DNA of 10,951 nucleotides from Candidatus Thorarchaeota archaeon SMTZ1-83 (GTDB lineage: Archaea; Asgardarchaeota; Thorarchaeia; Thorarchaeales; Thorarchaeaceae), in contig LRSK01000235.1 in NCBI GenBank assembly GCA_001563325.1, positions 1 through 10,951 on the forward strand, read 5' to 3'. Positions 6,022 to 10,951 of the stretch are shown piece by piece. The position numbers and the translations under genes are program-made. The notes under the pieces are model-generated. The model did not search any database and was not told the DNA's origin. It saw nothing but the letters and a program-made list of their open reading frames with translations. Each line of letters begins with the position of its first letter. Positions within the stretch are counted from its first letter, which is position 1.

Positions 6022-6792
6022 ATGAGAAACAACGGAATCTCTATCCAGACTCAGGCACTGAACAAGACCTTTGGTCCGGTTCATGCGGTCAGGGACCTAG
6101 ACCTAGAGGTGGCTTCAGGAGGCCGTTTCGGCTTTCTGGGCCCCAACGGGGCAGGCAAGACCACCACAGTGCGCATGCTGTCAGGGTTGATGAAGCCCAC
6201 CAGTGGCTCCGCGTCTGTCCTCGGTATGGACATTACAACTCATGCAGGGGAGATCAAGTCACTGACCGGGCTTCTCCCCGAAACCCCTGGGCTCTATTCC
6301 AAGTTATCGGCCGTAGAGTTCCTTGACTTCATCGGTGCATTGAATGGTCTTGAGGGTCCAGTCCTTGATAGGCGAATTGACAGCCTACTCTCTATGCTGG
6401 GCCTAGAGGGACGTCAGGATGATCTCTTGGATTCATACTCCAGTGGAATGAAGCAGAAGGTGCTTGTAGCATCTACACTGCTGCACGAGCCTCGTCTTGT
6501 GTTTCTGGATGAACCGACCTCTAGGCTAGACCCTAGTGCGGGGGCACTTGTGAAAGATCTGATTCTGGCCCTTGCAGAGGAAACTGAAACAACGTTCTTC
6601 ATCTGTACTCATCAGACATCGTTCGCAGAGGATGTCTGCGACGTTGTGGGGATAATCAATGACGGCTCATTGGTAATCGTTGATTCTCCGGATGGTATTG
6701 TGGAGTCAACCGGGGCCAAGGATCTCGAAGATGCGTATCTGAAGATAGTTGGAGGTAAAGTAGACAGAGGTAGTTTGCTCGCTTGGAGGTGA
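6022..6792 (+). CDS. ABC-2 type exporter ATP-binding protein 2
   Basis: A 256-aa ATPase, collinear and gap-free with ATPase 1 at roughly 74% identity by hand alignment. Walker A GPNGAGKT, LLPETPGLY at the Q-loop, YSSGM signature, LVFLDEP Walker B with its Glu, SRLD D-loop and ICTH switch are all present, so it should be active. ATG 6022 is preferred over GTG 6016, which directly abuts the permease stop. GGAGGTG at 6006-6012 is 9 nt from the ATG but only 3 nt from the GTG, and MRNNGISIQTQ then lines up with MAKNDVTIRTQ of ATPase 1. The two ATPases may form a heterodimer on the single permease, or this one may have lost its own permease. It ends in the same CTTGGAGGTGA as ATPase 1, but no permease follows. 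Confidence 0.93.
   Translation: MRNNGISIQTQALNKTFGPVHAVRDLDLEVASGGRFGFLGPNGAGKTTTVRMLSGLMKPTSGSASVLGMDITTHAGEIKSLTGLLPETPGLYSKLSAVEFLDFIGALNGLEGPVLDRRIDSLLSMLGLEGRQDDLLDSYSSGMKQKVLVASTLLHEPRLVFLDEPTSRLDPSAGALVKDLILALAEETETTFFICTHQTSFAEDVCDVVGIINDGSLVIVDSPDGIVESTGAKDLEDAYLKIVGGKVDRGSLLAWR
6785..6792 (+). promoter_or_regulatory. GGAGGTGA Shine-Dalgarno at the end of ATPase 2
   Basis: GGAGGTGA is identical to the SD that ends ATPase 1 and serves the permease. Here it is 8 nt upstream of ATG 6801, the start of a 40-codon ORF. It may be a leftover from a lost permease gene or a working SD for the small ORF. Confidence 0.55.
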
Positions 6793-6800
6793 GATATCTG

Positions 6801-6923
6801 ATGGGGAGAGAGAGGTATCGTGCAACAAAGACTAACCATTCCTCACTCGCAGCTTGGTTCAGTTACCGTCTCAAGTCCACTGGACGATTGAAGGTAAAGT
6901 ACCAAACTGAGTGTCAGAGATGA
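6801..6923 (+). CDS. Possible small basic protein (40 aa) or permease remnant
   Basis: ATG at 6801 with GGAGGTGA 8 nt upstream opens a 40-codon frame ending in TGA, placed between ATPase 2 and the papain-like gene. The peptide is strongly basic (five Lys and seven Arg), has one Cys near the C-terminus (TECQR) and a short aromatic patch (AAWFSY), with no TM segment and no double-Gly leader. It occupies the place where, by comparison with ATPase 1, a permease should begin. Its first residues (MGRERYRATK) loosely recall the permease N-terminus (MTRKWYHIAK), but the match is too weak to prove descent. Possibilities are a small expressed protein, a peptide linked to the exporter, or a decayed permease start. 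No function is assigned. Confidence 0.35.
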   Translation: MGRERYRATKTNHSSLAAWFSYRLKSTGRLKVKYQTECQR

Positions 6924-6935
6924 GCTTACCTGAGG

Positions 6936-8429
6936 ATGGATAGAATGAAACTGAGATCAAGCTACAGATCCATCGTGATTATGACAGTACTAATCGTAGT
7001 GGTACTACAACCCGTGTCATCCCAGTCAGGGCTGGTTCGAACTGGCCCTGACTACCATCCTTCAAGTGAAGGATACGGTCACATATCTGGTGTACCTTAT
7101 CAATGGCAGGAAATCAACGGGTTCTGTCACTGGTCCGCCCTCTCTATGGCTCTACAGTATGCGGGTACACCGCTTGACCTTGGCAGCCTGTTTGCTGCCT
7201 CTGGTATCGGTTTCTCCGCGTCCTACCTTCGATTCGAAGACTTGACGATGTTCCTTCCTGGAGCATTCTTCAAGCAGATGGAGCCTCTCCCAGTCATTGC
7301 AGACATCTTCGGTCTGAACATCAGTATCTACTTTGATACTGACGAGGGCTTCGGCAGTGTCTATAGTCAGGCCCTTAGTGGTTGGGGCATTGAGTTCACA
7401 GAGATCAACGGATGGACCGGCGCTCTTGAGCTTCTGAAGAACACCATAGATGAGGGGTATCCGTTGGAAGTCTGGACCGACCCCTATCACCTTCCTCCAA
7501 GGGACTATGACATTGCTCGGGATCTTGGACTTGAGAGTGAGGAAACAGGCTCTGGGCATGCAGTTGTTGTTGTGGGATACAACGATACAGCCTGCAAGGT
7601 CGAGATTATGGACCCTGGTGTTGGCGCGGGGGGCATTGAGTTTGGATATCCAGATGATGGTCGTTGGTACTATGAAACGAATTACACCAATCTGAAAGAT
7701 GCCTGGAGTCCGCTAGGATATGGCGCAGTCATTGTACGACCAAATGGGAACGTCGTTGGAGACTTTGAAGAATCCCTTGTTTCGTATCTCTTAGACAGAC
7801 TTCGCGGTGATAGAACATCCTATGCTGCAGGGTTTGAGAACGTGTTCTTCTGGAACTTTGGAGCTGATGCATATAGAGGACTTGCCGTTGATCTTACCCC
7901 GGTTGGCATCTCTGACTTTCTAGATGAGGTGAGCACAACTAGGGAAACAAGATGTCTCTATATGAAGACTCTAAGCATGGAGTTGGAAGGCTTTCTGGGC
8001 ATTCAGTACCTCTCCTTCCGTGGAGCATTGGCGACATTACCCTCTCTGCTGCCTGATTTGAATCTGGAGCCTTTCACGGATATTGGCAAGGAGTCCTTCC
8101 CACATTTCGAGGCAATCAGTGACAACGCAACAATGGTGGACTATGACTATTCTGGCGGCAATACAATCCTTACTCAGACCTTCGATGACATCATCTCTGC
8201 CTATGAAACGTCAGGGGACCTGGAGGCCGCACTATCTCAGAATGAGGTGAAACTGAACGAAATACAGGACCATCTTCTGGCAATTGCTGATGCATGGACT
8301 GCTGGCGCAGCGTCGCTGGAGTCTGCATACTATGGTGGCACGGACATTCTCCTCCCTCTGATTGTGGTCAGCAGTACGTGCATTGTTGTGGTATCAGTAG
8401 TGTTCATACTCCAAAGGAGGAGGGTATGA
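6936..8429 (+). CDS. Secreted, C-terminally anchored papain-like protein (C39/BtrH_N-like)
   Basis: A 497-aa protein with a basic N-terminus, a hydrophobic signal or anchor segment (about 12-28) ending before SSQSG, a large ectodomain, and a C-terminal TM helix (about 470-490) followed by QRRRV. This predicts an extracellular domain held by a C-terminal anchor. The first 230 residues look like a papain-like fold: Gln58 and Cys64 in YQWQEINGFCHWSA have the -6 spacing of the oxyanion-hole Gln and nucleophile in papain-type enzymes. His208 in GSGHAVVVVGY and Asp226 in IMDPG complete a plausible triad. The Cys-His-Trp context and LEVWTDPYHLP strongly recall BtrH_N, known from a butirosin acyltransferase, as well as peptidase C39-like domains. 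Hydrolase and acyl/peptidyl transferase are both possible. Residues about 260-465 are unassigned, with coiled-coil-like stretches near the end. ATG 6945 is an equally good start, with GAGG 9 nt upstream. Confidence 0.82.
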   Translation: MDRMKLRSSYRSIVIMTVLIVVVLQPVSSQSGLVRTGPDYHPSSEGYGHISGVPYQWQEINGFCHWSALSMALQYAGTPLDLGSLFAASGIGFSASYLRFEDLTMFLPGAFFKQMEPLPVIADIFGLNISIYFDTDEGFGSVYSQALSGWGIEFTEINGWTGALELLKNTIDEGYPLEVWTDPYHLPPRDYDIARDLGLESEETGSGHAVVVVGYNDTACKVEIMDPGVGAGGIEFGYPDDGRWYYETNYTNLKDAWSPLGYGAVIVRPNGNVVGDFEESLVSYLLDRLRGDRTSYAAGFENVFFWNFGADAYRGLAVDLTPVGISDFLDEVSTTRETRCLYMKTLSMELEGFLGIQYLSFRGALATLPSLLPDLNLEPFTDIGKESFPHFEAISDNATMVDYDYSGGNTILTQTFDDIISAYETSGDLEAALSQNEVKLNEIQDHLLAIADAWTAGAASLESAYYGGTDILLPLIVVSSTCIVVVSVVFILQRRRV

Positions 8430-8716
8430 TGTCAAAGGAACTACCAAGCAGTGCCCTTGCTGTTCTTCGGTGTCTTGCGAAGCATGGTCCGTTGACACCC
8501 AGGGAGATTAGTCGACGGTCTGAGATACCTTCCCGCACAGTCACTGATGCGCTTCGTCGACTCATGAAAGCGAACCTGCTTGTCAGAGTGCCCGATCTGA
8601 GGGACATGAGACTCTGCCTCTATAGTCCAAATCGGGAAGTTCTACGGAATCTGGTCAATAAGCACGGTATGGACTCAATGTTGGGAATTCAGCTGAAGCT
8701 GGTACTGAGGGCATAG
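8426..8716 (+). CDS. Small winged helix-turn-helix regulator (MarR/TrmB-like)
   Basis: A 96-aa DNA-binding protein consisting almost only of a winged helix. The first helix holds SALAVLRCLAKHG, LTPREISRRSEI the second, and SRTVTDALRRLMKANLL the recognition helix. VRVPDLRDMRLCLYSPN forms the wing, and a C-terminal helix may dimerise. It has no ligand-binding domain. The open frame extends back to 8294, but that part only shadows the upstream gene. ATG 8426 overlaps the upstream stop as ATGA, and a second ATG stands at 8429. AAGGAGG (8414-8420) lies 5 and 8 nt away respectively. Strict coupling to the papain-like ectoprotein suggests both belong to one response, and the protein could control the operon through the inverted repeat at 3510-3536. 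That target is inference. Confidence 0.85.
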   Translation: MMSKELPSSALAVLRCLAKHGPLTPREISRRSEIPSRTVTDALRRLMKANLLVRVPDLRDMRLCLYSPNREVLRNLVNKHGMDSMLGIQLKLVLRA

Positions 8717-8741
8717 TTCTCATTGATTACAAATAGAAGTC

Positions 8742-8765
8742 GGCCCGGGATAGCTTCCCCGGGCC
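8742..8765. terminator. GC-rich hairpin between convergent genes, probable bidirectional terminator or 3' structure
   Basis: GGCCCGGG (8742-8749) and CCCGGGCC (8758-8765) form a perfect 8-bp stem with an 8-nt loop, in the 86-nt gap between the winged-helix gene and the convergent surface-protein gene. No T-run follows on either strand, so it is not a typical archaeal T-rich terminator. It may instead protect mRNA ends or mark processing. Confidence 0.5.
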
Positions 8766-8802
8766 TAGCGATACCGTGTAGTGTCCGACAAGCCGTATGA
8801 GG

Positions 8803-9756
8803 TTAGCCCCTCATCTTGACTATGAGAGCTGCAACGACAATGACCGCAGCAGCACTGCCGCCAACCAAGAGCATTGTAGTGATGTCCAGTGGATTAGCAG
8901 CAGTGGAGAGTACACCCAGTGTTGGGTCATAGTCAAGAGTCTCGTTGCCGAAGTACTCGAATGCCAAGTAGACAGACTTGCTCTCCTGGTTCTGCTCTGT
9001 ATTACCATGAGAGGCCTTCATCTGAACTTGATGTGTGCCATTCCCAGTGAAAGCGTACTTGGCACATTCCATGTAGGCATCACCGAACTCGAAACGGTAG
9101 CCTTCGGAATCTTGATTGAAGTCGGCAGGCTCACTCGTACCAGCATTCTGACCATGTTCACTCTCAGCGACGGTGAACTGAAAGACCAACAGCGAGTCTT
9201 CATACATCCACTCCCACCCCTCCAGAGAGAAGTCGAACTTCATCTGGTTGGAATTAGTCAGGTTGATATGAACCCGAATCTCAATCTCCAAGTTCATTGA
9301 GATGGGCATATCTGCCAGAACTGTGGTTACGGGCGGAGCATAGGTTTCTGAGTTCGTGAAGTTGAAGTGAACTGCAGTGATGACATCACCATCCTGTTCA
9401 GTGATGAATCCGCTGAAGTCCCAGTCAGTAGCCGGAAGTGTGTAGGGGTCTCCATACCTGTGATCGACACCCGCATCATATACTCCGTTGTCGTTCGTAT
9501 CGTTGGCCTCGAATATGTTGCTGAACAGAACATGATAGTCGGCGCCTGGAGTTGTATCATTCTCATCCCAGAAATGGAAGTGGGGCACTTGGTTGTAGGC
9601 ACTCACTTTCACACCTATGGTGTCAGTGGTGAGACTCACCACTCCGTTGGCGTGCTGGTATTCGATTCCAGAGCTCTGTGCGGCCACAAAAGGCACAGAC
9701 GCCAAGAGGGCAGCCAGAGCAAGTGTGATAATCATTGCTTTGCGCGTTGTGATCAT
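8803..9756 (-). CDS. Secreted surface protein with C-terminal TM anchor and Ca-loop-like motif
   Basis: A 317-aa predicted surface protein. The N-terminus is a clear signal peptide: MITTRK, a hydrophobic core at 8-25, and likely cleavage at VAA-Q (26/27). The ectodomain is acidic, rich in aromatic and beta-type sequence. Around 58-100 it has PHFHFWDEND, then NDTNDNGVYDAGVD, which matches the DxNxNGxxD start of EF-hand or dockerin-like calcium loops. Several Asn-X-Ser/Thr sequons (NDT, NFT, NLT, NGT, NET) suggest N-glycosylation. Residues about 293-313 form a TM helix ending in KMRG, so the protein should face outward on a single anchor; no PGF-CTERM motif is seen. The fold is not recognised. 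ATG 9756 has GGTGA 4 nt upstream and its own promoter. The gene is convergent with the regulator gene and probably monocistronic within the window. Confidence 0.88.
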   Translation of the reverse strand: MITTRKAMIITLALAALLASVPFVAAQSSGIEYQHANGVVSLTTDTIGVKVSAYNQVPHFHFWDENDTTPGADYHVLFSNIFEANDTNDNGVYDAGVDHRYGDPYTLPATDWDFSGFITEQDGDVITAVHFNFTNSETYAPPVTTVLADMPISMNLEIEIRVHINLTNSNQMKFDFSLEGWEWMYEDSLLVFQFTVAESEHGQNAGTSEPADFNQDSEGYRFEFGDAYMECAKYAFTGNGTHQVQMKASHGNTEQNQESKSVYLAFEYFGNETLDYDPTLGVLSTAANPLDITTMLLVGGSAAAVIVVAALIVKMRG

Positions 9757-9788
9757 TAAATCACCAGGTTGGTTTACATCAAATGACT

Positions 9789-9796
9789 ATATAATA
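9789..9796 (-). promoter_or_regulatory. TATA box of the surface-protein gene
   Basis: ATTATATAGT on the minus strand lies 33 nt upstream of ATG 9756. The expected transcription start is near 9765-9768, leaving a short leader that includes the GGTGA at 9765-9761. The element (CTATATAATAG) is nearly symmetrical, so it might also fire rightward towards the SDR gene, whose own promoter I cannot identify. Confidence 0.6.
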
Positions 9797-9920
9797 GTTC
9801 TATTCGACATCTATGGAAATGCTGTTTCTAGAGTACTCGAACTGGCTTCGAACGGTTTCAATGCCTGTCACAATCCTTGAAAGGGAGAAAGTTGCCATTC
9901 TCGTGCGTTTCGAACCGAAT

Positions 9921-9925
9921 GGAGG
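9921..9925 (+). promoter_or_regulatory. GGAGG Shine-Dalgarno supporting the TTG start of the SDR gene
   Basis: GGAGG lies 8 nt before TTG 9934. It overlaps the alternative ATG at 9919, and no SD is found upstream of that ATG or of TTG 9877. Confidence 0.55.
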
Positions 9926-9933
9926 CACATGAC

Positions 9934-10749
9934 TTGGACGCCGGCCTGCAGAATAGACATGCAGTAGTGACGGGAGCATCTGGTGGAATTGGACTCGAGG
10001 TTGCTCGAGTATTCCTCGAAGAAGGAGCCAGAGTCACAGCGACCTACAGGACATCAAATGTCGGGCTCGTTGATCTCCAGAAGAAGTGGCAGGACTCATT
10101 GACTCTCTGCCAAGTAGATGTGCGTCAAGAGTCTGAGGTTGAACAGATGTTCCTTGATGCCTGCAACCATCACGGGAGAGTAGACATTCTCGTGGCCAAT
10201 GCTGGAATTGCTAACCCTGAAGGCAAGGCCATACAGGATATGAGTCTTGCACAGTGGGAAGATACTCTCGCAGTCAATCTCACAGGCTCATTTCTCTGCG
10301 CTAAGCATTTCTTTGCCAATCTTGAGAAACATCCAGGAGAATCTGCTTCACTGATTCTGATTGGCTCTACTGCTGGTTTCTTCGGAGAGGCTTGGTATTG
10401 TGATTACTCGACCTCGAAGGCAGGCCTCCATGGTCTTTTGATGAGCCTGAAGAACGAGATAGTTCATGTGTCGCGTAAAGGCCGGGTCAACCTTGTGAAT
10501 CCAGGATGGACTGTCACACCAATGTCCGAAAGTGCACTCAACGACTATGGAATGGTCACAAGAATCCTACAGACCATTCCAATGCGGAAGGTCGCATCTG
10601 CAAAGGACATTGCAAACACAATACTCTACCTCGCCTCTGACAGATTATCGGGTCATGTAAGTGGACAGACTATCAATGTGGCCGGAGGAATGGAGGGTCG
10701 AGTGCTCTTCACACAGGACGAGATAGATCCTTCTCTTTCCAGGGGTTAG
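9934..10749 (+). CDS. Short-chain dehydrogenase/reductase (SDR), FabG-like
   Basis: A 271-aa cytoplasmic NAD(P)-dependent oxidoreductase of the classical SDR type. From TTG 9934: TGASGGIG (13-20) is the nucleotide-binding glycine motif, Arg39 after the second strand suggests NADP preference, DVR (62-64) contacts the adenine, and NAG (89-91) stabilises the sheet. The catalytic tetrad is Asn115, Ser145, Tyr158 and Lys162 (YSTSK), followed by NPGWTVTPM. The C-terminal GGM is typical of FabG-type enzymes. The open frame reaches 9877, but those extra residues do not resemble an SDR. The TTG start gives MDAGLQNRHAVVTGAS, the usual short lead into the Rossmann motif, and has GGAGG 8 nt upstream; ATG 9919 is the alternative. 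A methyltransferase starts 5 nt downstream, so the two are probably co-transcribed and may modify a shared metabolite. The substrate is not predictable. Confidence 0.93.
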   Translation: MDAGLQNRHAVVTGASGGIGLEVARVFLEEGARVTATYRTSNVGLVDLQKKWQDSLTLCQVDVRQESEVEQMFLDACNHHGRVDILVANAGIANPEGKAIQDMSLAQWEDTLAVNLTGSFLCAKHFFANLEKHPGESASLILIGSTAGFFGEAWYCDYSTSKAGLHGLLMSLKNEIVHVSRKGRVNLVNPGWTVTPMSESALNDYGMVTRILQTIPMRKVASAKDIANTILYLASDRLSGHVSGQTINVAGGMEGRVLFTQDEIDPSLSRG

Positions 10750-10754
10750 TCACA

Positions 10755-10951
10755 ATGAGTTCATTCGACGAGATTGCGCTGGCCTATGACAATTCAATCG
10801 ACTGGAATGCTCGCCTTAAGAGAGAAGTCCCATTTCTACTTGAGAGTCTGGAGAAATCCGAGGGCAATCACGTCCTTGACATGGCTTGTGGCACCGGTAG
10901 ACACTCTGTGGAACTGGCCGCTCACGAGAAGAAGGTTGTCGGCTTCGATAG
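10755..10951 (+). CDS. Class I SAM-dependent methyltransferase (3' end cut by window)
   Basis: The first 65 codons are visible before the right edge. After FDEIALAYD, a lead-in typical of this family (compare F(D)xxAxxYD), motif I is clear: VLDMACGTGRHS at residues 40-51, the glycine loop that holds S-adenosylmethionine. VVGFD (61-65) follows, and its Asp would bind the ribose hydroxyls. ATG 10755 starts 5 nt after the SDR stop, with a weak AGGGG-type SD, so it probably shares the SDR transcript. The target of methylation cannot be read from this part. Confidence 0.88.
   Translation, partial: MSSFDEIALAYDNSIDWNARLKREVPFLLESLEKSEGNHVLDMACGTGRHSVELAAHEKKVVGFD

Noticed and set aside
8294..8425. 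N-terminal extension of the winged-helix gene
   Set aside because: This part is a second frame through the upstream coding sequence. The SD at 8414-8420 and the ATGA overlap mark the real start.
9834..9853. Short inverted repeat TCGAA-CTGGC-TTCGA upstream of the SDR gene
   Set aside because: Five-bp arms are expected by chance in a sequence of this length, and no promoter element is positioned with it.
1..10951. CRISPR array, insertion sequence, tRNA or rRNA
   Set aside because: No regularly spaced direct repeats, transposase-like protein, terminal repeats or conserved RNA motifs were seen. The only long repeats are those between paralogous genes.

Overview
The window looks archaeal. Upstream of three transcription units there are TATA-box elements, two of them with a BRE-like stretch, rather than bacterial -35/-10 pairs. 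Several starts carry GGTGA or GGAGGTGA Shine-Dalgarno (SD) sequences. One gene looks leaderless, and two predicted extracellular proteins are anchored by a C-terminal membrane helix. The gene mix (tandem bPH2 membrane proteins, duplicated ABC-2 ATPases, a papain-like ectoprotein, a sequon-rich surface protein) and moderate GC would fit an Asgard-type archaeon. That placement is inference from general familiarity; no marker gene is present.

Left region (1-3442, minus strand). A five-gene operon reads right to left. A 196-aa protein with a CxxCx5C motif leads, followed by four tandem paralogues of a two-TM protein with a bacterial-type PH domain (bPH2, YdbS/YdbT-like). The genes are 1 to 13 nt apart, so they are probably translationally coupled. 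The last paralogue runs off the left edge.

Divergent control region (3422-3551). Two archaeal promoters face away from each other. A perfect 9-bp inverted repeat with a 9-nt spacer sits where the transcription start of the rightward operon is expected, and looks like an operator.

Central region (3552-8716, plus strand). An ABC-2 ATPase is followed by a 12-TM permease and a second ATPase of identical length (256 aa, about three quarters identical). No second permease follows. In its place is a 40-codon ORF with a strong SD, then a secreted, C-terminally anchored papain-like protein (C39/BtrH_N-like), then a 96-residue winged-helix regulator that overlaps the previous stop codon (ATGA). Exporter, ectoprotein and regulator may form one unit, but the substrate is unknown.

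Right region (8717-10951). A GC-rich hairpin separates the convergent central operon from a minus-strand gene for a secreted, sequon-rich surface protein with a calcium-loop-like motif. Rightward again come an SDR oxidoreductase and the first 65 codons of a class I SAM methyltransferase.

I saw no tRNA, rRNA, CRISPR array, insertion sequence or replication origin, and no gene-free stretch longer than about 180 nt. Several starts were reassigned by matching paralogue N-termini and SD positions. Three of these are TTG codons (2085, 3552, 9934).
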